A stretch of 64,000 nt of DNA from Paludibacter sp. (GCA_010365115.1 JAAFGX010000012.1:1-64000), one strand, 5' to 3'. Counted from the first letter of the stretch, positions 45,473 to 54,859 are shown. Notes: generated by a model not told the origin, from the letters alone. Numbers and translations are program-made.

Positions 45473-45722
45473 TTAAAGGCGTAAATGACTAATCATGTCT
45501 GTTAAACGATTATGACTTTTCCAAGATTTCAATTCTAATTCACGTCTTACAGCCAAACTGAGGGTGTCAATTCTTCTGTCTAAACTAATTTCCAAGGTAT
45601 TCCTATTTTAGCTGCTTTACTTCTTCCTGAATTATTCGTAATAGCTTGTCATAAAAGTTTCCAGTTGAACCAATATAGTAATGGTTTGTTACTCCAGGGA
45701 ATAAAATATAAGTGTAAAACAT
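45473..45722 (-). pseudogene. Decayed GIY-YIG nuclease-family gene
   Basis: From ATG 45722 the minus strand reads MFYTYILFPGVTNHYYIGST with the GIY-YIG type start (YIL... YYIGST). A frameshift leads to NSGRSKAAKIGIPWKLV, then a TAG, then TEEL. Another shift leads to AVRRELELKSWKSHNRLTDM and a stop at 45473. These pieces in order match the small UPF0213/YhbQ-like proteins. At least two frameshifts and one stop codon mark a pseudogene. Confidence 0.82.
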
Positions 45723-45755
45723 ATTTATGTATAGAAAAATGTATAGAAAAGAAAA

Positions 45756-45783
45756 AACCACTTACAGCGAACTGTAAGTGGTT
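45756..45783 (-). terminator. Terminator of tRNA-Pro
   Basis: AACCACTTACAG and CTGTAAGTGGTT flank CGAA. On the minus strand the T-run follows, 11 nt after the tRNA 3' end. Confidence 0.85.
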
Positions 45784-45793
45784 GATTTTCAAG

Positions 45794-45868
45794 TCGGGGT
45801 AGCGGGATTCGAACCCACGACCCCCTGCTCCCAAAGCAGGTGCGCTAACCGGACTGCGCTACACCCCG
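45794..45868 (-). tRNA. tRNA-Pro (anticodon UGG)
   Basis: The minus strand folds as a cloverleaf: acceptor CGGGGTG with TACCCCG plus A73, T8-A9, anticodon stem CCTGC/GCAGG with loop TTTGGGA (anticodon TGG), and T-loop GTTCGAATC. The 3' CCA is not encoded, as is usual in this phylum. The sequence is close to E. coli tRNA-Pro in the D arm. Confidence 0.96.
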
Positions 45869-45932
45869 AAAAAATGTTTTTTTGAAATATAGTAGCGTTT
45901 GTAATGCTTGTAGTATTTCTCAAAAGCGAGTG

Positions 45933-45940
45933 CAAAGATA
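45933..45940 (-). promoter_or_regulatory. tRNA-Pro promoter -7 box
   Basis: TATCTTTG on the minus strand, giving a 5' leader of about 60 nt for RNase P to remove. Confidence 0.6.
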
Positions 45941-46043
45941 CGCTCTTTTTCGGATTATACAAACTATTTGTTGTATTTTTGTAAGAAAATTATTGAAAAC
46001 TTTTTTCAGCATTCTCAAATTGCTGTAATTTAAAAACTTAATA

Positions 46044-47171
46044 ATGGCAGGAATTTATATCCATATTCCATTTTGCAAAAAAAGATGCACCTATTGTGAC
46101 TTTTATACCGAGGTTGCAACACAATTTATACCCACACTTATCGATTCCATCGTAAAAGAACTTCATATTCGAAAAGATTATATTCAGAATGAAACAATAA
46201 AGACAATTTATTTTGGTGGTGGAACACCCAGTATTTTAAATAAGAGCGAATTCAAGATGATTTTCGATGCCATTTTCAGCTTGTTTGAAGTAGAATCTGA
46301 TGCAGAAATCACTTTCGAAGCCAATCCGGATGATTTGACAACTGATTATTTAAATACAATTTCGTTTTTACCTTTCAATAGGATAAGTATTGGCATTCAA
46401 TCTTTTGAGGATGAGGATTTAAAAAGAATCAATCGCCGTCATACTTCAAATGAAGCCATAAATGCCGTAAAAGATGCACAAATGGTTGGGTTCAAAAATA
46501 TTAGTATTGACCTGATTTATGGATTGCCTTTTCAAAGTGTTGATGCATGGAGGAATCAACTTGATGTGGCTTTTAGCCTTGGCATTCAGCATATTTCGGC
46601 CTATGGTTTGACTTATGAAGAAGGCACAGAGCTTTGGAAACAGCGTGAAGAAGGAATCATTGATACAATAGATGATGAAACCATGAATAAAATGTATGAA
46701 TTATTACTTGAAACAGTGAGTAAAAATGGATTTGAAGCATACGAAATATCCAATTTCGCACAACCAGGATTTCGTTCTAAACATAACACTTCCTATTGGA
46801 AAAATGAAATTTACATAGGTGTTGGACCTTCAGCTCACTCATTCAACTTAGAATCAAGACAATGGAATGTGAATTCCATTAATCAATACATTAAAGCAAT
46901 CAATGAAAATTCAAACTATTTTGAAAAAGAAGATTTATCTATCTTTGATAAATATAATGATTATATAATGGTTTCGCTGCGCACTTCCGATGGAATTGAC
47001 CTTGAATTTATCAAACTAAATTTTGGCGATGAATTTGTACATTATTGCTTACAAAATATAAAAACATTTATCGATAGTGAAAAAGTTGACTATAACAATG
47101 ATAAAATCCGCTTAACCTCAGCTGGTAACCAAATTTCAAACCTTATTATTATGCAATTAATGAAGGTTTAA
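46044..47171 (+). CDS. hemW: HemW-type radical SAM protein
   Basis: The 375 residues begin YIHIPFCKKRCTYCDFYTEV with the radical-SAM CxxxCxxC cluster site. TIYFGGGTPSILN, ISIGIQSFEDEDLKRINRRH and GFKNISIDLIYGLPFQ follow. It lacks the extra N-terminal segment and residues of HemN, so it is a HemW haem chaperone-like protein rather than coproporphyrinogen dehydrogenase. It lies 48 bp before the PBP1a gene. Confidence 0.92.
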   Translation: MAGIYIHIPFCKKRCTYCDFYTEVATQFIPTLIDSIVKELHIRKDYIQNETIKTIYFGGGTPSILNKSEFKMIFDAIFSLFEVESDAEITFEANPDDLTTDYLNTISFLPFNRISIGIQSFEDEDLKRINRRHTSNEAINAVKDAQMVGFKNISIDLIYGLPFQSVDAWRNQLDVAFSLGIQHISAYGLTYEEGTELWKQREEGIIDTIDDETMNKMYELLLETVSKNGFEAYEISNFAQPGFRSKHNTSYWKNEIYIGVGPSAHSFNLESRQWNVNSINQYIKAINENSNYFEKEDLSIFDKYNDYIMVSLRTSDGIDLEFIKLNFGDEFVHYCLQNIKTFIDSEKVDYNNDKIRLTSAGNQISNLIIMQLMKV

Positions 47172-47186
47172 TTGTAAAAAAAACAC

Positions 47187-47194
47187 TACTTTTG
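47187..47194 (+). promoter_or_regulatory. Promoter -7 box for the PBP1a-TPR pair
   Basis: TACTTTTG, 26 bp before the chosen ATG at 47220. Transcription would begin about 47201, which argues for that start over the TTG at 47214. Confidence 0.5.
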
Positions 47195-47219
47195 CAACTA
47201 TATTAAGTAATTATTGATT

Positions 47220-49535
47220 ATGGAAAAAATGAATCAAAAGAGTAATCTTCGCTCAAAATTTTCTCGTTATTTTTGGATGAGCTTTGGATTTGGACTGCTT
47301 TGTATTTGTTTAATGTTTTTATTCATCAACATTGGATGGATAGGCTATTTACCAAATATAGATGAATTGCAAAACCCAAAAAGCAAAAATGCAACTGAAA
47401 TTTATTCTTCTGATTTACAGCTTTTAGGTCGTTATTTTCTAACTAAAGAAAACCGTGTTGGTGTAAATTACAATGAAATTTCATCAAATGTTGTTAACGC
47501 ATTGGTTGCCACAGAGGACGTGCGATTTTATAATCATTCGGGAATTGATGGTTGGTCATTAACCCGTGCAGTAATTCTTACAGGAATATTACAACGCAAA
47601 AGTTCTGGAGGAGGCAGTACCATAACTCAACAATTAGCCAAACAATTATATTCTCCTCAAGCCGATAATTTTGTTGAGCGTGCTTTACAAAAACCAATAG
47701 AATGGGTCATTTCTGTAAAACTTGAGAAATTGTACACGAAAGAGGAAATCATGGCTATGTACCTCAACAAATTCGATTTTTTAAATAATGCAGTAGGTAT
47801 AAAATCTGCTGCTCAAATATATTTCAGTACTTCGCCGGCAAAATTAAAAATTGAAGAAGCAGCTACTTTGATTGGTATGTGTAAAAACCCATCCTTATTT
47901 AATCCTGTTCGATACAATGAAAGAACAATGGGACGTAGAAACGTGGTGTTGAATCAAATGCGAAAAGCCGATTTTATTACCGACGAACAATATGATTCAT
48001 TAAAAGTATTGCCATTAAAGCTTGCATATCAAAAGGTTGATCATAAATTGGGATTGGCAGCGTATTTCAGAGAATATCTGCGTATCTTCCTCATGGCAAA
48101 AGAACCATCAAGAAGTAATTATGCCAGCTGGCAACAGCAAAAATACGATGAAGACCGTCTAGCATGGGATACTAATCCACTTTACGGATTTTGCAATAAA
48201 AACGAAAAACCAAATGGAACACCTTATAATATTTATTCCGATGGACTTAAAGTTTATACTACAATTGATTCGCGCATGCAACGATTTGCCGAAGAGGCTG
48301 TAGATGAACACATTCAATCGCTCCAAAAAAGCTTTTTTAAAGAAAAGAAAGGTCGTTCGTATGCTCCATTCTCAAGAAGAATGAAACAAGAAGATATCAA
48401 TGTGATTTTAGAGAGATCGATGAAGCAATCGGATCGTTATTACCGATTGAAGGCTGAAGGAATTAGTGAATCCGAAATTAAAGCTATCTTTAGAAAACCT
48501 ATTGAAATGGATGTGTTTTCTTATAAAGGAAGAATTGATACAGTACTTAGTCCAATGGATTCAATCAGATATCAAAAACATTTTCTTCGTTGTGGATTTA
48601 TGTCGATGGATCCAAAAAGTGGACATGTAAAAGCTTATGTTGGTGGACCTGATTTTGGTGAATTTCAATACGATATGGTAAATGTAGGACGTCGTCAGGT
48701 GGGATCAACAGTAAAACCATATTTGTACACTCTGGCAATGGAAGAAGGCATGTGGCCCTGCGATAAAACAACTTGGCAACCTATTACATTAATGGATGGT
48801 AATGGAATACCATGGTCACCCAAAACAACCACTAAAAACAGAAAAGTGGGTGATATTGTATCCTTACGCTGGGGTCTATCTAATTCAGACAACTGGATTT
48901 CCGCTTATTTAATGAGTTTGTTTACACCAGATGCATTAGTAAAACTGATGCGTTCATTTGGTGTTCAGGGACAACTGGATCCTGTGGTGTCATTGTGTTT
49001 GGGACCTTGCGAAATTTCTGTTGCGGAAATGGTTGATGCGTACACAGCTTTCCCCAATAAAGGAATTCGCGTAGAACCACTTTATGTTACTCGAATAGAG
49101 GATAAAAATGGAAATGTAATTGGAACCTTTGCCCCACAAATGCATGAAATATTCAGTGAAACCACAGCATTCAAAATGATTTACATGATGCGTGCTGTTA
49201 TTGATGGTGGTACTGGTGGACGAATTCGCGCCCGTTACGGACTGAATATGCCTATGGGTGGTAAAACCGGAACAACTCAGAATAATTCGGACGGTTGGTT
49301 TATGGGCTATACACCTTCTTTGGTATCTGGTGTTTGGGTTGGAGGTGAAGATCGTTCTATTCACTTCGACAATATAGCCGAAGGACAAGGAGCAAGTATG
49401 GCACTGCCAATTTGGGCTTTGTATATGCAAAAAGTATTGCAAAGCAATGAATTAGGATATTCGGCAAATGAACAATTTGATGTTCCTAGTTCATTTAATG
49501 CCAACGATGGTTGTGAAGCAAATGCATTTGAATAA
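47220..49535 (+). CDS. Bifunctional class A penicillin-binding protein (PBP1a-like)
   Basis: Started at ATG 47220, 771 residues. One N-terminal membrane helix is followed by a GT51 glycosyltransferase (VATEDVRFYNHSGIDGWSL, GGGSTITQQLAKQLY, LYTKEEIMAMYLNKFDF) and a transpeptidase with SxxK in GRRQVGSTVKPYLY near residue 493, SxN in LSNSDNWISA and KTG in MGGKTGTTQNNSDGWFMGY. It polymerises and cross-links peptidoglycan. The TPR gene follows after 15 bp. Confidence 0.95.
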   Translation: MEKMNQKSNLRSKFSRYFWMSFGFGLLCICLMFLFINIGWIGYLPNIDELQNPKSKNATEIYSSDLQLLGRYFLTKENRVGVNYNEISSNVVNALVATEDVRFYNHSGIDGWSLTRAVILTGILQRKSSGGGSTITQQLAKQLYSPQADNFVERALQKPIEWVISVKLEKLYTKEEIMAMYLNKFDFLNNAVGIKSAAQIYFSTSPAKLKIEEAATLIGMCKNPSLFNPVRYNERTMGRRNVVLNQMRKADFITDEQYDSLKVLPLKLAYQKVDHKLGLAAYFREYLRIFLMAKEPSRSNYASWQQQKYDEDRLAWDTNPLYGFCNKNEKPNGTPYNIYSDGLKVYTTIDSRMQRFAEEAVDEHIQSLQKSFFKEKKGRSYAPFSRRMKQEDINVILERSMKQSDRYYRLKAEGISESEIKAIFRKPIEMDVFSYKGRIDTVLSPMDSIRYQKHFLRCGFMSMDPKSGHVKAYVGGPDFGEFQYDMVNVGRRQVGSTVKPYLYTLAMEEGMWPCDKTTWQPITLMDGNGIPWSPKTTTKNRKVGDIVSLRWGLSNSDNWISAYLMSLFTPDALVKLMRSFGVQGQLDPVVSLCLGPCEISVAEMVDAYTAFPNKGIRVEPLYVTRIEDKNGNVIGTFAPQMHEIFSETTAFKMIYMMRAVIDGGTGGRIRARYGLNMPMGGKTGTTQNNSDGWFMGYTPSLVSGVWVGGEDRSIHFDNIAEGQGASMALPIWALYMQKVLQSNELGYSANEQFDVPSSFNANDGCEANAFE

Positions 49536-49550
49536 TTAATATCTGTTTTT

Positions 49551-51602
49551 TTGAAAAAAATACTAATCATAGCGTTCTATTTTCTTTGTCAGTTTTCTGT
49601 TGTAGCACAATGGAACACTGATCGTATTCTTACGATTGGTCAAAATGCATTATATTTCGAAGATTATGTATTATCCATTCAATATTTCAATCAGGTTATT
49701 AAAATCAAACCTTATTTAGCTGAACCCTATATTTACAGAGCAATCGCCAAAATAGAACTAGGCGATTATCAGGGTGCTGATCAGGATTGTAGTATAGCAA
49801 TAGAACGAAACCCATTTATGCCTCAGGCTTACTATGCAAGGGGTTTTGCAAGAAGAAAAATGAGTTATTTTGCTGATGCAATTAGTGATTTTTCTAAAGC
49901 ATTAGAATTTAGCCCCAATAATCTAAATTTACTAACCAGCAGAATGGATGCTCGTGAAAGTAATAAAGACTATACCGGGGCAATGAACGATTTGGATTTA
50001 TATATGAAATTAAGTCCGAAAAACATCAATATGTTATATGAAAAAGGTCGATTGCAACTGTCATTAAAAGATACTACCGGAGCTGAAAACAGCTTTAATA
50101 AATATATCGGCCTTGACAGTACAAGCAGTATTGGCTGGAGCGCAAGAGCAATGCTCAGAATGCAGAAAGATGACTTAGATGGTGCTTTAAAAGATTATAA
50201 TCAGGCTATTAAAAGAAACTCCACTTACGTAGGTGATTATATTAACCGTGGAATTATAAATGTTCAAAAGAAAAACTACAATCAGGCATTAAGCGATTAT
50301 AACAAAGGAATAAAGTATGATGGTAAAAATGCATTAGCCTATTACAATCGCGGTCTGCTTCGTGCAAGTTTGGGCGACAATAATAATGCATTACTCGATT
50401 TGAGAACTGTTTTACAACTAGATACTGCAAATAATGAAGCATTGTTTCGCAAGGCTATGTTAGAGGCTACACTGGGAAATCACAAAAATGCAATAAGAGA
50501 TTATAAGAAAATAATTGATATATTTCAATATTTCATTCCTGCGTACATGGGAATAGCAGAATCAGAATCAGCTTTGGGAAATCAGAAAGAAGCTTACAGG
50601 TACAGACTAATGGCGAGTAATATTGAAAAAAACAAAGAGTATATCAATCGCAAAAACAAACAGGATATTCAGGCAGATAATAAAATGGTAGACACTGCTC
50701 AACAAGGCACTACCGGACGTAAATCCGAATTGTTTAACCGGTTTTTAGAACAAAATTCAGACGAAACTGAAACTGAATCAAAATACAGTGAAATTACACG
50801 TGGAAATGTACAGGACAAATATACCGATGTGGTAAATGAACGAAATTTTGTACTGACTTATTATGCCAAAAATGAAGAAATAAGACGAACAAATGTGTAC
50901 TATCCTGCTCTGGAACAATACAATAAACAAAGGAAAATCAGTACAATATTGAAGATTACCAATAATGAGATTCCACTTACTGCTGAGTTGATAAATGCAC
51001 ATTTTGAGGCCATTAATGAAATTTCCACTCGAATAGTTAGTGAAAATAATAATGCTGATATATATTTCAACAGGGCATTGGAATTTGCACTAGTACAAGA
51101 TTTTAATAGTGCGATTGAAGATCTTAACAAAGCCATAGCCATTCGACCCAATTTTATGCTGGCTTATTTTTGCAGAGCAACTATTCGATATAAGCTTGTG
51201 GATTATGTAAAAAGCACCTTAGATCCTTCAGCAAAGAATATGGTTGAGAATTCAATAAACCCTAAAGAAAAAACGAAGAAAACGATTTTCGAAAACCAAT
51301 CTGTGTTTGATGTGGAAATGATTATGCGCGATTTCGAAAAAGTAAATTTATTAAATCCCGATTTCACTTTCTCATATTACAATAAAGCGAACATTCTTTG
51401 CACACAAAAAGATTTCAGAACCGCTATAGCAAATTATTCAAAAGCTATTGAAATTGATCCTGATTTTGCAGAAGCCTTTTTCAACCGTGGACTTACGTAT
51501 CTGTTTATTGGTGAAGATGCAAAAGGGTTAGCCGATTTGAGTAAATCGGGTGAATTGGGAATTTATAAAGCATATAATTTAATTCAAAGATTTAAAAAAT
51601 AG
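49551..51602 (+). CDS. Exported TPR-repeat protein
   Basis: The 683 residues start at a TTG that opens directly into a signal peptide (MKKILIIAFYFLCQFSVVAQ). At least nine tetratricopeptide repeats follow, for example KPYLAEPYIYRAIAKIELGD, FMPQAYYARGFARRKMSYFA and NALAYYNRGLLRASLGDNNN, with a Lys/Glu-rich linker near 370-460 and more TPRs at the C-terminus. It is predicted to be a periplasmic scaffold. Its 15-bp gap from the PBP1a gene suggests a link to wall synthesis. Confidence 0.85.
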   Translation: MKKILIIAFYFLCQFSVVAQWNTDRILTIGQNALYFEDYVLSIQYFNQVIKIKPYLAEPYIYRAIAKIELGDYQGADQDCSIAIERNPFMPQAYYARGFARRKMSYFADAISDFSKALEFSPNNLNLLTSRMDARESNKDYTGAMNDLDLYMKLSPKNINMLYEKGRLQLSLKDTTGAENSFNKYIGLDSTSSIGWSARAMLRMQKDDLDGALKDYNQAIKRNSTYVGDYINRGIINVQKKNYNQALSDYNKGIKYDGKNALAYYNRGLLRASLGDNNNALLDLRTVLQLDTANNEALFRKAMLEATLGNHKNAIRDYKKIIDIFQYFIPAYMGIAESESALGNQKEAYRYRLMASNIEKNKEYINRKNKQDIQADNKMVDTAQQGTTGRKSELFNRFLEQNSDETETESKYSEITRGNVQDKYTDVVNERNFVLTYYAKNEEIRRTNVYYPALEQYNKQRKISTILKITNNEIPLTAELINAHFEAINEISTRIVSENNNADIYFNRALEFALVQDFNSAIEDLNKAIAIRPNFMLAYFCRATIRYKLVDYVKSTLDPSAKNMVENSINPKEKTKKTIFENQSVFDVEMIMRDFEKVNLLNPDFTFSYYNKANILCTQKDFRTAIANYSKAIEIDPDFAEAFFNRGLTYLFIGEDAKGLADLSKSGELGIYKAYNLIQRFKK

Positions 51603-51729
51603 TTTATAGTCAATAGTTTATAGTTTTTAGTCTGTAGTAAAATAGATGAAGATGTGTTTTTACTGAAAACAATAATCTGCTCAAAAGCAACAACTTAACA
51701 ACAGTATAAACTACTAACTATAAACTAGA
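51601..51729. repeat. TA-rich dispersed repeat words
   Basis: TAGTTTATAGTCAATAGTTT (51601-51620) and ACTACTAACTATAAACTA (51712-51729) are inverted copies of the words seen at 15906 and 32831. They bracket the 120-bp gap between the convergent TPR and oxyR genes and could pair as one stem. Confidence 0.65.
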
Positions 51730-52651
51730 GTTTTATAGCAAATTTCTTCAATCTCGCATCCAGCATATGTGCCGGAATAATCTCTTTAATGCATTCTGCC
51801 ACAGCATTCAACACTCCTTCACGAACAAAATCATGACGAATCACAACCGAAATTTCGCGGGTTGCTTCTGGTTTCACTATTTCACGTAAATTCAATTTCT
51901 GTTTTTCATTTAGCAGTTCGATGTGCAGTTCGGGAATAACTGTGTAACCACCATTTACATCTACAATTTTCACCAACGTATCAATACTTCCGGCTTCATA
52001 AGTCGAAGAATATTGTGGTTTTTCATTACAAAAATTGAAAACCTGATTACGCAAACAATGTCCATCTTCTAACACCCACAATCTATCTAACGGCATGTCA
52101 CTTGCCGACAATTCCATTCGTTCATAAATCGGTTCGTTTGGAGAAATATAAGCAATAAATTTTTCGTAATAAAGTGGAACTTCCAAAATTTTGGAATCTT
52201 CGAGAGGTGTGGAAAGAATGGCCATGTCAATCTCTGCAGTACGCAATTTTTCAATAATTGTGCTGGTATGCATTTCGCTTACTTTCAACGAAATGTTAGG
52301 ATAAGTTTTTTTAAAAGTGGATATGAATTGCGGCAGCAAATAGGGTGCAATGGTAGGAATTATTGCTAGAGTAAGTGAACCTGACAAATCATTTTTTTGA
52401 GCCTTTACAGATTCTTTTAGTTGATTTGCCTGATAAACAATTACTTGCGCTTGTTGGATAATTTGTTTTCCAATTTCTGTAGTTTCAATAGGTTGACGAG
52501 AGCGGTCGAATATTTTACAATCCAATTCATCTTCCAGTTTTTGAATCATTGCACTCAAAGTTGGCTGTGTAACACCACATAATTCGGCAGCCCGAACAAA
52601 ATGACGGGTTTTTTCAAGTGCCAACACATATTCCAGTTGTTGTAAAGTCAT
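51725..52651 (-). CDS. oxyR: Hydrogen-peroxide-sensing LysR-type regulator OxyR
   Basis: The 308 residues have a LysR winged helix (MTLQQLEYVLALEKTRHFVR, TQPTLSAMIQKLEDEL) and a regulatory domain with EDGHCLRNQVFNFC near residue 205. The two Cys are nine residues apart, as C199 and C208 of E. coli OxyR, and the EDGHCLR context is the same, so the peroxide switch is intact. MsrBA and a TraB protein lie next to it. Its own promoter (TATCTTTG, 52673-52680) is close to the start. Confidence 0.93.
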   Translation of the reverse strand: MTLQQLEYVLALEKTRHFVRAAELCGVTQPTLSAMIQKLEDELDCKIFDRSRQPIETTEIGKQIIQQAQVIVYQANQLKESVKAQKNDLSGSLTLAIIPTIAPYLLPQFISTFKKTYPNISLKVSEMHTSTIIEKLRTAEIDMAILSTPLEDSKILEVPLYYEKFIAYISPNEPIYERMELSASDMPLDRLWVLEDGHCLRNQVFNFCNEKPQYSSTYEAGSIDTLVKIVDVNGGYTVIPELHIELLNEKQKLNLREIVKPEATREISVVIRHDFVREGVLNAVAECIKEIIPAHMLDARLKKFAIKL

Positions 52652-52672
52652 GATTTATAGTTTTTATCTATG

Positions 52673-52680
52673 CAAAGATA
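52673..52680 (-). promoter_or_regulatory. oxyR promoter -7 box
   Basis: TATCTTTG on the minus strand, 22 bp ahead of oxyR. Confidence 0.55.
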
Positions 52681-52804
52681 CTGATTATATGTTTTATTCC
52701 GATTAAAAACAGTTTCAAAATTAAAAAATATAAAAACTATGCGATATCTTGCCAAAAAGTGCTATTTGTTAAACCTTAAATCAAATAAAATATAGCTTAT
52801 GCAT

Positions 52805-52812
52805 TATCTTTG
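52805..52812 (+). promoter_or_regulatory. TraB/GumN gene promoter -7 box
   Basis: TATCTTTG, 19 bp ahead of the start. It is divergent from the oxyR promoter, 125 bp away; sequence between them could hold an OxyR site, but I see no clear one. Confidence 0.55.
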
Positions 52813-52830
52813 TTGAAATAAAAAATCTGT

Positions 52831-53715
52831 ATGAAGAAAATATTTTTAAATTTTTGTCTAACCATAATTTGCATATCATCAACAAATGCGCAATTGCTTT
52901 GGAAAATAACCGGAAACGGATTGAAACACCCCTCCTACCTTTTTGGAACGCATCATTTAATTCCACTTCAGTTTTTAGACAGCGTTCCTGGACTTTACAA
53001 AGCATTTAATGAGTGCGAAATAGTAGTGGGTGAAATGGTAATGAGTAATATTGATGCTACAGCCAAAATTCAACAAGCCGCTATAATGCCCGATCACATT
53101 AAAATGAGTGATTTGCTAAGCGATGAAGAATACAAAAAAATTGATACTGAACTGAAATCAGTTCTTAAAATGGGATTAAAGGAATTGTCCATCATGAATC
53201 CATCCCTTATTTTAACTTTATATAAAATGGAATACTATAAAAAATTGACCGGATATTCTGATGAAACACAATCCGATTCATATTTTCAATTAGTTGCCAC
53301 CGAAAAAGAAAAGAAAGTGGTTGGCCTGGAAACCATAGATCAACAAATAAAAATTCTCTTTGGGAATGGAAATCTGGAACGTCAAGCTGATATTTTAGTG
53401 GAAACTATTCAAAAAAAAGATAGCTTTTTGAATGAAATAGATACATTAAACTCCCTTTACAAATCAGGTAAAATAGAAGAACTGATAAAAATATCGAAAC
53501 AAAAGGGAAACTTAGCGGACTTCACGCAGGAAGAATATTCTGTATTGGTAGATAATAGAAACAAAGACTGGGTAACAAAACTTCCTAGATTATTCGATGA
53601 AAATTCCTGCTTTGTTGCAGTTGGTGCATTGCATTTAGGTGGTGAAAACGGGTTGATAAAATTGCTCGGAAAAGCCGGATACAAAGTAAAAGCTGTAACT
53701 ATCTCCAACCCGTAA
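52831..53715 (+). CDS. TraB/GumN-family protein
   Basis: The 294 residues have a signal peptide (MKKIFLNFCLTIICISSTNA) and the TraB marks: LLWKITGNGLKHPSYLFGTH with the GTH motif near residue 45, and FVAVGALHLGGENGLIKLL near the end with the second His. Relatives are exported or membrane proteins, some acting as metalloproteases. The function here is unknown. It is divergent from oxyR. Confidence 0.88.
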   Translation: MKKIFLNFCLTIICISSTNAQLLWKITGNGLKHPSYLFGTHHLIPLQFLDSVPGLYKAFNECEIVVGEMVMSNIDATAKIQQAAIMPDHIKMSDLLSDEEYKKIDTELKSVLKMGLKELSIMNPSLILTLYKMEYYKKLTGYSDETQSDSYFQLVATEKEKKVVGLETIDQQIKILFGNGNLERQADILVETIQKKDSFLNEIDTLNSLYKSGKIEELIKISKQKGNLADFTQEEYSVLVDNRNKDWVTKLPRLFDENSCFVAVGALHLGGENGLIKLLGKAGYKVKAVTISNP

Positions 53716-53808
53716 ACGGAGTTGGAAACTAACACATTTTAATATTACATTAAAAAATGGAATATTAGAAATTTTCCAACATTCCATTTCGCTCATTGAG
53801 GTTATTTG

Positions 53809-54738
53809 TCAAAATATCTTTCGGTAGATATGGCAATAAGGTGAACCATTCTTCTTATCGTAATACTCCTGATGATAATCTTCCGCTTTCCAGAATTCCG
53901 GTGCAGATTCAATTTTTGTGGCTACTTTGTAGCCTTTATCTGTTAGAATTTTTATATATTTTTCAGCAATTAGCTTTTGTTCCTGTGAAGTATAAAAAAT
54001 CACTGAACGGTATTGATCGCCAATATCAGGCCCCTGCCCTCCTACTTGTGTAAAGTCATGTGTTTCAAAGAATAATTTCACCATGTCATCGTACGAAGTT
54101 TTAAGCGGTTCAAATTCCACTTCGGTAGTTTCAGCATGACCGGTTTCGCCTGTGCAAACTTCTTTGTAGGTAGGATTCATCGTTCTACCGCCCATATAAC
54201 CAACTGTAGTTTCCAATACGCCCTTTGCTTTCATAAAATGGTATTCAGTACCCCAAAAACATCCTGATGCAAAATATGCCTTTTCTATTTTCTTAGTTGT
54301 GGCAGGAATAAACTTCATAGATATGGAGTTCACACAAAAACGTGTGTTTTTCGGTGTAAGTCTTTCGCCAATAAATACATGTCCGAGATGTCCACCACAA
54401 TTTGCACAGATAATTTCAGTTCGACGGCCATCAGCATCATTCACCCTTCTTATTGCTCCGGGGATTTCATCATCGAAACTTGGCCATCCGCAATCCGATT
54501 CAAATTTATCTTCGGAATTATACAAAGGCGCATCACATTGTTTGCACACATACTTCCCTTTGTCATTTGTGTTTACAAATTTTCCTGTAAAAGGTCGTTC
54601 GGTGGCTTTATTCAAAATAACAGCTTGTTCTTCGGGGGTTAACGAATTATATTTCATTTTCTTTACTTGTTGATTGCATGCACTTTGACTAAATAGTAAA
54701 AGTAATACAATAATTGATAATGTTATGTTTGATTTCAT
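53809..54738 (-). CDS. msrBA: Fused methionine sulfoxide reductase MsrB-MsrA lipoprotein
   Basis: A single 309-residue chain begins with a lipoprotein signal (MKSNITLSIIVLLLLFSQSA then C). An MsrB domain (CKQCDAPLYNSEDKFESDCG, CANCGGHLGHVFIGE with the CxxC zinc pairs, RFCVNSISMKF with the catalytic Cys) is followed from about residue 155 by MsrA (AYFASGCFWGTEYHFM, GCFW catalytic Cys). The order B then A is the less common fusion order. Anchored outside the cytosol, it would repair oxidised Met in envelope proteins. Confidence 0.95.
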   Translation of the reverse strand: MKSNITLSIIVLLLLFSQSACNQQVKKMKYNSLTPEEQAVILNKATERPFTGKFVNTNDKGKYVCKQCDAPLYNSEDKFESDCGWPSFDDEIPGAIRRVNDADGRRTEIICANCGGHLGHVFIGERLTPKNTRFCVNSISMKFIPATTKKIEKAYFASGCFWGTEYHFMKAKGVLETTVGYMGGRTMNPTYKEVCTGETGHAETTEVEFEPLKTSYDDMVKLFFETHDFTQVGGQGPDIGDQYRSVIFYTSQEQKLIAEKYIKILTDKGYKVATKIESAPEFWKAEDYHQEYYDKKNGSPYCHIYRKIF

Positions 54739-54804
54739 TTGTGTCTCGTCTTTGCTGAATAAACATAAAACATCAAATCATTGTTCAACGGATTAGAAAT
54801 AATA

Positions 54805-54828
54805 AACGCCACTGTAATTAGTGGCGAT
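54805..54828 (-). terminator. Terminator of the DUF4293 gene
   Basis: CGCCACT and AGTGGCG flank a GTAATT loop. On the minus strand GTTTATT follows, a weak T-run, about 32 bp beyond the stop. Confidence 0.65.
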
Positions 54829-54859
54829 TATTGTATTTCAAAAAATTTCAATTGAATTT

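Noticed and set aside
45649-45834. 61-codon minus-strand ORF crossing the tRNA-Pro 3' half
   Set aside because: It overlaps tRNA-Pro, its terminator and the GIY-YIG remnant, all better supported.
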